This document shows positions 32,933 to 42,690 of a stretch of 64,000 bases of DNA, piece by piece (positions within the stretch are counted from its first letter, which is position 1; each line of letters starts with the position of its first letter). The position numbers and the translations under genes were made by a program. The stretch comes from Ascoidea rubescens DSM 1968 (taxonomy: Eukaryota; Ascomycota; Saccharomycetes; Ascoideales; Ascoideaceae). Under the pieces are notes generated by a model. The model saw only the letters and a list, made by a program, of their open reading frames with translations, was not told the origin of the DNA and made no database searches. The DNA lies in contig NW_017962913.1 of assembly GCF_001661345.1 (NCBI RefSeq), positions 2,678,694-2,742,693 on the forward strand. The letters are read 5' to 3'.

Positions 32933-33637
32933 ATGGACAGAGAGTTGTTTTTGGGAAACGACAACGAAGGCGAGAGAGACTTCAACCATGTTGTTGATGC
33001 TGAATATGTCAAGTGGCGAGACCTCGCAAAGGAAAACTACCTGAAGTGTAAGCAGAAGAGCAGAGAGTCTCAGGAGGCCTACCAAAATGGCGATGGACAG
33101 CTTGCCCACGAGCTTTCTGTGGAGTCCAAGCAGTATCGTGCTGAGGCTGAGGAATACGACCAGAAAGCTGCTGAGTATGTCTTTGTAGCCAACAACGAGG
33201 ACTCGAGTGAGGACGAGATCGATCTTCATGGGTTGTACGTCAAGGAGGCAGAGATCTTTGTCAAAAAGAGGTTCAAGTTCTGTATTCACAACAACAGACC
33301 TTACTTGAATGTCATTGTTGGTAAGGGTTTGCACTCTAAGAATGGTATTGCAAAGTTGAAACCAAGTGTCGAAGAATGGTGTCGAGAATATGGCATTTCC
33401 TGCTCGGTTGATCCTGACAATTCTGGAGTCTTGGTTGTTGATTTAAGTGACACCCACGCCAGCGATATATCCACCCAGGTGTCCCATGCTTACAATGCCA
33501 CTCCTCAAAACTTCCACCAACAACAGCAAAATGCTGGTGACTCCAATCAAAATCAAAATCAAAATGATCAAAACAATTCAAGCGAGGTTAATGTTTTTTT
33601 GCAAATCCTCGAAGCTTGTTTCAAGAAACTTTGTTGA
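32933..33637 (+). CDS. DUF1771-Smr domain protein (YPL199C-like)
   Basis: A 234-residue protein from the ATG at 32933. Residues about 15-85 form the helical DUF1771 (…WRDLAKENYLKCKQKSRESQ…, …AYQNGDGQLAHELSVES…, …AAEYVFVANN), followed by a Smr domain (about 95-180) with the signature EIDLHGLYVKEA and VIVGKGLHSKNGIAKLKP. Smr domains bind or cut nucleic acids, often on ribosome-associated mRNAs; no function is proven for the yeast homologue. The C-terminus is Asn/Gln-rich. Base composition is higher in G+C than neighbouring genes and one in-frame CTG occurs (33041-33043). S. cerevisiae YPL199C belongs to the same syntenic block as APL5, OXR1 and RSA1. Confidence 0.88.
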   Translation: MDRELFLGNDNEGERDFNHVVDAEYVKWRDLAKENYLKCKQKSRESQEAYQNGDGQLAHELSVESKQYRAEAEEYDQKAAEYVFVANNEDSSEDEIDLHGLYVKEAEIFVKKRFKFCIHNNRPYLNVIVGKGLHSKNGIAKLKPSVEEWCREYGISCSVDPDNSGVLVVDLSDTHASDISTQVSHAYNATPQNFHQQQQNAGDSNQNQNQNDQNNSSEVNVFLQILEACFKKLC

Positions 33638-34491
33638 CTTGTATCACCTATTATCAGGCCTTTGTTCTGTTCTATGGGATGTTCACTTTTGTTCACTTTT
33701 TGTCCTCTTTCTTTTCTCTTCTTGTTTACGTTACTTGTTTTCTTTTTCTTCCCACAAACTTTTCTCACCTTCATATCCTTTCTGTTCTTAGAACTAGTCC
33801 GCACTAATTAGACACTGATCGAACACCAATTTAGACCAAACAGACACTAGTCAACGACTATTTGGCTCTCAAATAGCCACTGGTAATCGACCATTTCACT
33901 ATTTGCATGCCCATTGCACACTAAATATACTGTCATTGCCCTGTAATTGCGCTTTTTGGTGCGTTTGTTTTTCGTTGACACTTTGTTTTCCGCGGTTCCA
34001 GTGAAGTATTTTCTCCGCAGAGTGTGCTAGCGGAGACTTTTCTGCTGCGCTCCCACACCAAACTTCGCGCAGCAGGGACTGTCTGGTGCTGCCTCCATGC
34101 TTACACACCTCCAACACCCACGCACTGAAAAAAGCAATCCACCCCCTCCGCGCCTGTTTTCGTTGTTTGACCTGCACCCGCCGAAACCGTCGCCGATCCT
34201 CATCGAGATGTCTCTCTCAAGATACAGTTTGTTTTATCCATCTCAAAAAAACATATATAGTCTCCAGTTATCTTTTTTGCTTTCTCTTTCGTTTTGTTGT
34301 TTTTTTGCTGTGTGATACTTATAGTCTGAGGAATCTTGATTCAAATTGATCAATTGACTCTTTTAATTCTTTCACTTCTTTTTCTTTCATATTTTTTCCA
34401 TTAATATTCCTGTTTATTCTATCCTTTCAATCTTGTCTTCTTCACTCCAATCTTTTAATTCTCTTATCCATCAATTCACTAAACAAAAAAA
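33638..34491. other. Intergenic region with tandem GC-rich hairpins
   Basis: About 850 bases between two plus-strand genes. At 34012-34036 a 7-bp stem (TCTCCGC/GCGGAGA) encloses 11 bases; at 34042-34075 a 9-bp stem (CTGCTGCGC/GCGCAGCAG) encloses 16 bases. Both sit in a GC-rich island (about 33950-34210) that contrasts with the AT-rich surroundings. The 34340-34490 part is a TC-rich leader ending in an A run before the next ATG. No protein gene is seen. Confidence 0.5.
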
Positions 34492-36357
34492 ATGCAACAA
34501 GTCCGAGTTCCTGATTGTAATATTATTGACCCAGACAATGTCATTATCAACAATTTAAATAATATCATTATTAGTGATAATGAAAACCCAAAAATTATCA
34601 ACAACTCTAATAATAGTAATGACAACATTTTTTTAACTTCTTATCATTCATCTGCTCACCTAACCCCTCTAACAACTGCCTCTTCAATCACTCTTGAAAG
34701 TTATCATAGAGACGATAACGACGATGACAATAACTACCAATCTTATTATTGCTATGAAAACTTTCACATTGACTCAAATTACTCAAACATCTTGGATCTA
34801 AGAGCTAAACAATTTCACCATTTTTTCATCCAGTTTATATCTGACTCAAAATCAAAGGTATCGAGATTGATTCAAAGACAAAGACAATTGAATTTCGAAA
34901 AACAATATAATAAACAAATTTATAAAGATTTGAAATTTATTAATAAAATCAATGACAAATTTCTTCATAAACATGATCATTTTTTCAAACATAATAAAAA
35001 ATACAAAAATCATTTAATTAATAAATATCCTTTTAATAATAATAATCCCCAGCATAGCAATCCCCAGAATAACAACGTCATCAGTAAAACAATTAAAAAT
35101 AATAATACAAAATTTTTCAATTTAAAACAAATCAAAAACTTGGCCAATACTTTCAATAACGATAATGACTCAAATTTAAATCAACATTCAAATATTTTTG
35201 TAATTTATAAATTTTATACCCTATCCGAAAACAACTTGTCAAATGAAATCTTTGGCAAATTTAAAATTTCAAATAATCTAATCTTTTACCCCTTAAGATA
35301 CAAACCAGTTTCAATCTCAAAGACTCCTTCAATTAGTTTGGATAAATCAAATAAAAAACAAAACCTATTGGAAAAAATTAATAACTGGAATATTCATTCC
35401 TTAGGTGTTAACATCGATATCGAATTAAACAAAAGTTTACCAATTTCTGATTTTGAAGATTATAATGATTATCAAATTTTGAGAATTATTAATGATTTTA
35501 ATTTTGCTAATAACCAAAACGTTTCTGTTTTTCAACTTTATAAAACATTGATCAATAACGATGATATTGACCTTAATGTCAATAATGTCAATAATATTGA
35601 TAATATTAATAACATTGCTAACATAGATAATAAAAATGATAATAATAATAATGATGATGATAATGATAATAACAACAATAATGATAATAACAACAATAAT
35701 AATGATAATAATGACAAAAATATCAAAAATGGCTTAAAAATTATTAAAATTAATGATAAAATTGAAATCATTCAAGTCGATATTGATAACAATGGCAATA
35801 GATATATCTCTGCAAACAAATATAAAAAATTAGACACATCTATTTATTCCAGGAACGTAAAAAGAACCTCACTAAATGATATTAATCTCTTTTTTGATGC
35901 TAGTTTAGATGATAAAGTTGATAAAGTTGATGAAGTCAATGAAGTCAATGAAGTCGAGGATGTTGATGAAGTCGAGAATGTTATAAAACTTTATTCAAAA
36001 GATCAAAGTAGCATATCGGAATCAACAATGTATGATACTGACAATACTGATGATTCAAGTATTGATAATCTTACTCATTATGATGCTCATTCACTCTTAG
36101 TTCAAAACAACATCCACTCATTCAATAACTCAGCAGTTAATTCAACCTCTCTTCAGGTCCCAAACAATGATAAATTCAATAGACACAAATTGCTCAATCC
36201 AAGTAATGTCAGCATTATCAACTCCAACGATTCAGTTTACTTTTTATATTCTGATAACTTAGTCGACTGGAATGGAAACTTTGTTCCTCCAGAGTCTCGC
36301 TCAAAATCTTCTAATATCCATGGTTCCTTTAATAATTCCACCTGTTCCTTTTGCTAA
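34492..36357 (+). CDS. Asn/Asp-rich protein of unknown function with CaaX-like end
   Basis: A 621-residue protein not recognised. Asn, Asp and Ile dominate; about residues 105-180 form a charged, probably helical segment (…QFHHFFIQFISDSKSKVSRL…, …IYKDLKFINKINDKF…), and near 235-350 a more ordered part (…VIYKFYTLSENNLSNEIFGK…, …YQILRIINDFNFANNQNV…). Between about 365 and 415 it is an almost pure Asn/Asp run. The last residues are NSTCSFC: a Cys four from the end resembles a prenylation box, though Cys in the last place is unusual. A good ATG sits after an A run at 34484-34491. Same strand as MIY1, 383 bases upstream. Confidence 0.7.
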   Translation: MQQVRVPDCNIIDPDNVIINNLNNIIISDNENPKIINNSNNSNDNIFLTSYHSSAHLTPLTTASSITLESYHRDDNDDDNNYQSYYCYENFHIDSNYSNILDLRAKQFHHFFIQFISDSKSKVSRLIQRQRQLNFEKQYNKQIYKDLKFINKINDKFLHKHDHFFKHNKKYKNHLINKYPFNNNNPQHSNPQNNNVISKTIKNNNTKFFNLKQIKNLANTFNNDNDSNLNQHSNIFVIYKFYTLSENNLSNEIFGKFKISNNLIFYPLRYKPVSISKTPSISLDKSNKKQNLLEKINNWNIHSLGVNIDIELNKSLPISDFEDYNDYQILRIINDFNFANNQNVSVFQLYKTLINNDDIDLNVNNVNNIDNINNIANIDNKNDNNNNDDDNDNNNNNDNNNNNNDNNDKNIKNGLKIIKINDKIEIIQVDIDNNGNRYISANKYKKLDTSIYSRNVKRTSLNDINLFFDASLDDKVDKVDEVNEVNEVEDVDEVENVIKLYSKDQSSISESTMYDTDNTDDSSIDNLTHYDAHSLLVQNNIHSFNNSAVNSTSLQVPNNDKFNRHKLLNPSNVSIINSNDSVYFLYSDNLVDWNGNFVPPESRSKSSNIHGSFNNSTCSFC

Positions 36358-36740
36358 CTATTTTGGTTTTTTTTCTGCTTCTGTTTATTCAATTTTGTTT
36401 ATCTTTCTTTATCTCGGTTTTTCGAAATACTTTTGGTCTTTCTTTAGGGGGTTTTGTCTGGCTTTTTGTTGTTAAGTGTGCTGCTTCTGCTAGGTATATA
36501 GAGAATGTTTTACATAGAATTTGTAATACTTTAATGAAAATGTCTTCCTTTCACTTGTTATTTGATAAGCTTTATGCTTTAGAATTTTGGTCTGACCGCC
36601 ATTTCACAGCCTTTTTTTTTTTTGAGCAATCATCTCTGATATAATAACGAGGTATTCCTCTAAAACACTCTCTTCATGAGCTCTTTGTTTTATATTCTCT
36701 TTCCACCCAGCACCAGGACCTACTTCTTCTTAATTGCAAT
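36358..36740 (+). promoter_or_regulatory. MIY1 upstream region
   Basis: T-rich spacer (TTTTGG and TTTTTCT runs) between two co-directional genes. Open stretches here are low-complexity and not conserved-looking. No gene or RNA is seen. Confidence 0.4.
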
Positions 36741-39542
36741 ATGATTTCCTCTGCTCAGTTGCAACCCAATTCACAGCCTACACTGTCTGCTCACTATCCC
36801 TCGATCCACGAATCTTCCAATGCAAACTCGAATGCTAATATCAGTTCCAAATCAAAAACCAATTTGAACACCAATTCAAGCTCGATTGCTGATCCAAATG
36901 TCTTTAAAACAAAAAAGATCAAATGGCTTAATCCAGTTTTTAATACCTACTTGCTTTCTCGTATTTTGATCCAAAATTCTAATGGTCCTTGTGCCTTGTT
37001 ATCAATAATCAACACCATGATTTTGAGCTATCAGCTAAGCTATAATTTAAATTTTGATGCTAATTCTGATGTCAATGGTGGGATATTTAACATCACTATT
37101 GAGGAAAACAGAAACAAACAAATAGAGGCATTGATTAGATCTGTCTATTTAAAAGAAACCTTGGACCTAAATGAATTAATAGACCACTTGGCTAACATTA
37201 TGCTATATAATACCAACCAATTGGAAAAGAAAAAAGAGAAAAAAATAATTGAAGATGGTTTGAATTTCACCTTTGAAAGTGATTACAATTATAATTATGA
37301 TCACCCAGATAGTATTAATGAAATCGATAAAGGGAAAGGAAAAGAAAAAGAAATAGAAAACAGAAATGCTGATATTATCGATTTGTCTATGAACAACAAT
37401 AATGCTTTTAATTACGACATTGATTTTGATTTTGATTTTGATAACAATGATGCAAATTTGGTTTTGAATCTTTTGCCCAATTTACATCAAGGTTTAAATA
37501 TTAACCCAAATTTTCTCAATAATGGTTTCGATAAAACCAATATATCAAATATGTTTGATATCAATAAAGATGACTTTGATTTAGATTATTTTTTCAATGG
37601 TTCACACTATTTTAAAAAAGCAGACGATATATCAGCTAATGATATAACTATAGATAAAAGCAATCGAAATAATGACAACATCAATCCAGAACTTTCTCTC
37701 TTTAAAGTTTACAATCTATTACTACTACATGGATGGACAATTGATACAAACAATAATAGAGCTACAAAAAATGAAACTTTTACTGATGATGCTAATATTT
37801 TTAATGATGGTAATGAAATTAATAATAGTAAAAATTTAAACGAGCTTGATAACGAATCAATTATATTGAATAATTTATTAAAATATTTCAAAAACTATGA
37901 AAATTTACAAAATTTTTTACTTTATATTCAAATTTATTTCCAGAATTTCAACTTATTTAATATCAATGATGACCATAAATTAATTGATAAAATTAAAATT
38001 GATTTATTCTATGATAGCAGCAAAAATGAAAAATCAAACGATAAGAATATTATTAATGAAAAAACAAATAACTCAAATTTAGATGAAAATCTCATTTTTA
38101 ATTGTGGAGAAACAATTATAAAAATTGATGAAGGAGATGGAAGTTCCAAAGAGTCATTTTTGAATCCATTTCATAACTTAAATGAGATAAATTCTATCAA
38201 AAGTGTAGAGAATAGTATTCGAGAAAAAAGTAATAAAGAAAATAAAAATGAAACATTTGATCAAAATAGTTCTTCTAATGAAAGTTTGGGCTCAAACCCT
38301 TTTAATAATTATAATAAAAAAAGAGAAAAATTAATAGAAAATTCTGAAAAAGTAACCATTACAAAATCTTCCAACGATTTGAATAAAGAAATCAAAAAGG
38401 ATTTAGATAAAGAAACCGACAAAGATTTAAAAAAGAATATTGATAAAGATTTAGACCAAGATATAGACATTGATTCAGATAAAGATTCAAATAAAGAATT
38501 GCATAAAGAATTGCATAAAGATTCAACTAAAGATTCGAGTAAAGATTTAGATGAAAATCTAGACAAAAAATTGAATGAAAACATTGAAGCGAAAAATATT
38601 GTTGAGAAAAACGTTAATAGTAATATTAATATTAACGATAATAACGATGAATATGAAAAATTATCCATTAAAGATAAAAAATTAATTTATTTTAATTATT
38701 TGTTAAGAAGATGGTTAAATTATACATCTACTCAATTAACCAAATTTGGACTAGAAAAGTTGAATTCTAGGATGAAATCTAATTCATTTTCAATCTTTTT
38801 TAGAAATGATCATTTCAATACTATGATTAAATTTAAAGATTTAGAAAAAAATGAAAAAGAAAGCTTATTTATATTAGTTACAGATGAGGGATTTCTTAAA
38901 CAAAATCAAATAGTTTGGAGTGAACTAAAGTCTGTTGATGGTTCAAATGATAATTTCTATAATGGGGAATTCAAAGAAATAAAATTTATACCTAGGAAAA
39001 TTATTGAGAAGAAAACTATTAATAACAGTAAAAATTCAAGTAATACTTCTCCAATCACAACTACTATTACCACTGATACTGTTGCTGCTAATAGTAGTAA
39101 TTATAAACCAAACACTATTAAAGAAACAGGGTTTAGTAAGGATTTGTACAAAACTGGGGATATATATAACACTAATAGTTTTACTATAGGTAGTGGAATT
39201 GAAGAAAGTGAAGATTATTTATTAGCTAAACAGATTCAGTTAGAGGAGGATGAACGAGTTGCAAAGGAATTACAGAATTTTTACAATAAAAAGAAAAGAA
39301 ATGAAAAGAGTTACAATGTGAAAAAACCAGTAAAACAAAAAGACAGTGCTGGAGAACGTAAAGGGGCTTTTAAAAGCAAAAAACTTTTTAGTTCAGCTTT
39401 CAACACAAATATAAATAATTCGGGTGGTGATGCAAAACCCAACACAGGGTTTGAAAACAATAGCAATATCGGTAATAATGAGGGAAATGATAATATAACT
39501 GGTAAAAAAGATAGAAGTTCCAAAGATTGTATTATGATGTAA
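36741..39542 (+). CDS. MIY1: MINDY-family Lys48-specific deubiquitinase, prenylation motif at end
   Basis: A 933-residue protein. The catalytic module begins near residue 53 with KIKWLNPVFNTYLLSRILIQ and NSNGPCALLSIINTMIL, giving the oxyanion Gln78 and nucleophile Cys84; the matching His is H691 in FFRNDHFNTMIKF. The two parts are separated by about 500 residues of Asn/Asp/Lys-rich insertion, including KDLDKE/KELHKE-type repeats. Near 835-855 DYLLAKQIQLEEDERVAKEL resembles a ubiquitin-interacting motif. The protein ends in CIMM, a good CaaX farnesylation box, suggesting membrane attachment. MINDY enzymes trim Lys48-linked ubiquitin chains. S. cerevisiae Miy1 is YPL191C and its paralogue is YGL082W, both from the syntenic blocks seen here; those proteins are under half as long. 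Confidence 0.9.
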   Translation: MISSAQLQPNSQPTLSAHYPSIHESSNANSNANISSKSKTNLNTNSSSIADPNVFKTKKIKWLNPVFNTYLLSRILIQNSNGPCALLSIINTMILSYQLSYNLNFDANSDVNGGIFNITIEENRNKQIEALIRSVYLKETLDLNELIDHLANIMLYNTNQLEKKKEKKIIEDGLNFTFESDYNYNYDHPDSINEIDKGKGKEKEIENRNADIIDLSMNNNNAFNYDIDFDFDFDNNDANLVLNLLPNLHQGLNINPNFLNNGFDKTNISNMFDINKDDFDLDYFFNGSHYFKKADDISANDITIDKSNRNNDNINPELSLFKVYNLLLLHGWTIDTNNNRATKNETFTDDANIFNDGNEINNSKNLNELDNESIILNNLLKYFKNYENLQNFLLYIQIYFQNFNLFNINDDHKLIDKIKIDLFYDSSKNEKSNDKNIINEKTNNSNLDENLIFNCGETIIKIDEGDGSSKESFLNPFHNLNEINSIKSVENSIREKSNKENKNETFDQNSSSNESLGSNPFNNYNKKREKLIENSEKVTITKSSNDLNKEIKKDLDKETDKDLKKNIDKDLDQDIDIDSDKDSNKELHKELHKDSTKDSSKDLDENLDKKLNENIEAKNIVEKNVNSNININDNNDEYEKLSIKDKKLIYFNYLLRRWLNYTSTQLTKFGLEKLNSRMKSNSFSIFFRNDHFNTMIKFKDLEKNEKESLFILVTDEGFLKQNQIVWSELKSVDGSNDNFYNGEFKEIKFIPRKIIEKKTINNSKNSSNTSPITTTITTDTVAANSSNYKPNTIKETGFSKDLYKTGDIYNTNSFTIGSGIEESEDYLLAKQIQLEEDERVAKELQNFYNKKKRNEKSYNVKKPVKQKDSAGERKGAFKSKKLFSSAFNTNINNSGGDAKPNTGFENNSNIGNNEGNDNITGKKDRSSKDCIMM

Positions 39543-39681
39543 AAAAAATTCAGTTGAGTTAAATAAAGCTAAATATATAAATAAATTTAAAAAAAGAAAA
39601 GCAGGGTTGGCAATAAAATATTTAATTCTATTTTATTTTATGTTGTCATTATTAATAAAATGATTTATTTTCAAATAATAA

Positions 39682-40161
39682 CTAATAATTAACAAAGTCA
39701 TCACCTTTGTCTTTGCAATATTCAATCAATGGCTCAATTTTTTCTTGCCATTCTGGGGCATGATCATAAAAGTGATCGCAACCATCGTTAGTACATTTGT
39801 TAATTTTATATCTAAAATGAGGAGAGCAGGTACAAGTTTCACCAATCAAATCTCCTTGAAGTTCACAACCTTTATATAGTAAATAGGTTTCACGACACTG
39901 TTTTTCACACCAAAATTTTGGCCATTCAACTTGATTTTTTTTAAGATTTTCTTCTTCTAATTTTTGGATTTCATTTGCAGTGGAATAGTCAAAATCATCA
40001 GGTTCGCCCTCATATTGTTCTAAATTCTCTAATTCTTGTGCTTGGTTTTGATTTAAAGTTTGAGGTTCTAAACCATTGCTATCTTTATTATTTGAAGGGA
40101 CTGGGGATGATAAGGATTTTAAAGCTAACGATAAAAAAATAATTGAATTGAAGAGTCTCAT
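39682..40161 (-). CDS. Small secreted cysteine-rich protein
   Basis: A 159-residue protein of unknown family. It has a clear signal peptide (MRLFNSIIFLSLALKSLSSP), then an acidic Gln/Glu/Asn segment, and a compact C-terminal domain with eight cysteines in the pattern C-x3-C, C, C-x-C, C-x4-C, C (WCEKQCRETYLLYKGC…GETCTCSP…NKCTNDGC…EYC). Eight Cys recalls CFEM-type extracellular domains, but spacing and the absence of a GPI-anchor signal argue against a simple match. It probably is secreted or stays in the wall. It is 660 bases from the left arm of the inverted-repeat cassette and points away from it. The ATG at 40161 is the first of the frame. Confidence 0.75.
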   Translation of the reverse strand: MRLFNSIIFLSLALKSLSSPVPSNNKDSNGLEPQTLNQNQAQELENLEQYEGEPDDFDYSTANEIQKLEEENLKKNQVEWPKFWCEKQCRETYLLYKGCELQGDLIGETCTCSPHFRYKINKCTNDGCDHFYDHAPEWQEKIEPLIEYCKDKGDDFVNY

Positions 40162-40824
40162 TTTTTTATGATTAAGTCAAGCAAATAGACAAACTAGAAA
40201 CAATAAGACAGAATTAATTGCTGATAAGTAGCTGGATAAAATTGATAATAGGCTGTGAGAAAAAAAATAAAAATAGAGGAAAAGGGGAAAGAAGAAAGAA
40301 AAAAATAACAATGAATTTATAAATCAATTTAAAGAAAATTTTGATATTTTTTTTGTCTTTATATATTTTCATTTTGTGAATTACAGTAATTTTGGTTTGG
40401 ATATTTTTTGATCTTTGATATTCTTTTTGTGATTTTGTGTGCATAATCTCGCAGTGGATAGCAGAGAAGTATTGCATCCATTGTATTGGATGCTTTCTCT
40501 AAAATGAACGAATTTTGTTAGAAGTGCTTAAATATCATTTCAGTCTGTTTGGAAGATTTACCGATATACCATTAGAATTATACTTTAACGTCTCAATGTA
40601 TTATTGTTTCAATATAGCACTTAATTATACTAAACGCATCAAATGGGAACGAGTGTATTTGTGAACATTGCCACAAGACAAGATGGTAGCATTGCAAAGT
40701 TAATTATTTTTGTTAATATTAATCCTTGAGATGGATAGCTGTTTGGGCGTTTTGTTATCTGATGCTGTTTGCTGGTGCTTTGAAACAGAATTAAAAATTA
40801 CAAAATAAAACTTTTAAGAAATTG
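40162..40824. other. Spacer between the secreted-protein gene and the left cassette arm
   Basis: AT-rich upstream region of the secreted-protein gene. No reading frame or RNA is recognisable. The last four bases before the arm are ATTG, which recur directly after the right arm (47010-47013). Confidence 0.4.
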
Positions 40825-41490
40825 ATCATAGATCAAATATAGAAGAAGAAAAAAAGAAGAAGATAGAAAAAAGTGGAAACTGGAGAGAATGTGAAAAACT
40901 CATACTGATAGAACAGGTTTCAGCAGCATGTCGCAAGTGGCTGCAATGCTAATGAGTCTCTGCATACACTGTATGTGTGGAGTGCATACATATTACATGC
41001 AATATGCATGTGTGGAGCTGTGTAACTGGGACTCAGTCCTGATTCACTTTTGATAACAGGTTGTATAATCTACTGTGGTGTTATATTCTGTGAGAGTATT
41101 GGTTATATCCAAAACACCAATTGGCCATGGATACACATGGTGAATGTGATGTGATCTGAACTGGCTTGTTGGTGGTATAGCTATAGCTGCAGCTATAGAT
41201 ATAGTTATAGGTCGAACATGCTGAAATTGGAGATGTCCATCAACATGGCGGCAGTTGAATATATGATATATCCAATACAACAAACATGCTAATACAATAA
41301 ACATGTTTGATCTGTATAGAAGACAATACTGGTGATGGGAAACAGAATTGGTGATAGATCTCAAGCCTGGATCATGGAATAAATATAAATAAAGAGAGGA
41401 TCAGACTATACTTGCTGAAAGATATCAATTGTGGGTTGATATTGATATTAAAAGTATCCAAAGTATTTAAAGTATTTAAAGTATTAATTT
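40825..41490 (+). repeat. Left arm of a long inverted repeat
   Basis: A 666-base non-coding sequence whose reverse complement is found at 46353-47009. I compared the arms line by line: the outer 636 bases match with no difference I can see, and at the inner end the left arm has one extra 9-base AAAGTATTT unit. Inside the arm are a palindrome CTATAGCTGCAGCTATAG (around 41181-41198), several ATGCAT-type palindromes and TATAAATA near 41385-41392, which could serve the small gene starting at 41583. A 106-codon open stretch exists on the minus strand but lacks an early ATG. Confidence 0.95.
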
Positions 41491-41582
41491 CAAATACTAT
41501 CTTGATAATCAATAGGGACAAATTACATTGAGGAAAGTTTTAATATTACTAATTCTAAGGCTCATTAGTTAATTAATTTAAA

Positions 41583-42152
41583 ATGGATAGTTGTTGCTCT
41601 GATTTCAAAATTGAAGAAGTTGGAGAAGATTTTTTTAAGAATGTAACTTTAGATGATGAAAGCAGTACCAACATTAATAAACTTGAGAACAAGCTTTTGG
41701 ATATTATGATTATTAGTGTTGCTTTCGAAAATCTTAATAATGCTGCTAAACTATTTGCTCAGTTTTCTGCTAAAAATCAAGATTGCCAAAATGGAAATAG
41801 TCAGTATGAGAAAAATTGTAAAAATAAAAACGAGGATAGTGAAAATACCAACCATAATACCGATAATATTTTTGAAAAAAATATTTGCAGGTTTTACTCT
41901 CATCCTAAAGTTCTTAATGCAATCAATAGAGATGAAAATGCTTCAAAAAAGAATGATAGAATAGTTTTTCAGTTTATTCGAATAGTTAATAAATATTATT
42001 TCAATCCAAGAAATAATATTATTGAATATAAAAATAAAAATCTTCTATCCAATAATGGAAGCGATGACACTAGTTACTTTACTAATAATGATTTTACTGA
42101 TTATGATACTAAGATAATGAATTTTATACTCTCAATATTATCAAAAATTTAG
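41583..42152 (+). CDS. Small Asn-rich protein of unknown function, left end of cassette
   Basis: A 189-residue protein, not recognised. It begins MDSCCSDFKIEEVGEDFFKN at an ATG 93 bases inside the left arm, so most of its promoter, including TATAAATA, lies in the repeat. A helical-looking part (…NKLLDIMIISVAFENLNNAA…) is followed by an Asn/Lys/Glu-rich linker and a second ordered-looking segment (…FYSHPKVLNAINRDENASKK…, …IVFQFIRIVNKYYFNPRNN…). I looked for HMG, alpha-box and homeodomain motifs, as might be expected in an inversion-type mating locus, and found none. It shares no obvious similarity with the gene at the other end. It may be a real fast-evolving gene or a spurious frame. Confidence 0.55.
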   Translation: MDSCCSDFKIEEVGEDFFKNVTLDDESSTNINKLENKLLDIMIISVAFENLNNAAKLFAQFSAKNQDCQNGNSQYEKNCKNKNEDSENTNHNTDNIFEKNICRFYSHPKVLNAINRDENASKKNDRIVFQFIRIVNKYYFNPRNNIIEYKNKNLLSNNGSDDTSYFTNNDFTDYDTKIMNFILSILSKI

Positions 42153-42690
42153 TTTATAAAAGTTTTATCAGTTTCAGCTGAAATAATTTTTCATCGGATG
42201 GATGAAGTGTAATACTAAAGAACTACTAATAAATTAAATAAAAGTTAAAATAAATATTTTTAATGAATCAGAATTTATTGATTAGAATTGTTTTTATCAA
42301 TATTTATTTTCACCATTATAAATAATATTTTTAATATATTAATATATATACACAGAATGAAATAATAAGTAAGATTTTTAGTTTGTTTATGACAGTATGT
42401 TTAAAAAAAGGAAAAACCACAGAAAAGTTAAATATACACACAAAACAAATAGATGTGGAAAGATATAACTTAAATTTTTAAGAATAATAGTTGCGAATTT
42501 GCATGAAAAAAAAAAGCATATAACAGGTGATGGTGATAGATGATAGGTGAAGAATGAAATCAATGTATTAAATGGAAAGAAAACCAGCAAAAACTGTTAA
42601 AATATAAAATGAAATATGATAAAATATAAGAAATTATAAAAAAAAGTGACGAGTTTATAAATTTTTAAAGAATATAGATAATTGAAACTA
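42153..42690. terminator. Convergent 3' spacer inside the cassette
   Basis: Very AT-rich spacer between the small Asn-rich gene and the exporter, with TTTTTAATATATTAATATATATA at about 42330-42352, efficiency-element-like. No gene is seen. Confidence 0.4.

Noticed and set aside
41044-41364. 106-codon open frame in the left arm, identical to one at 46470-46790 in the right arm
   Set aside because: Identity simply follows from the inverted repeat. No ATG near its start, and the composition looks random; I do not call it a gene.
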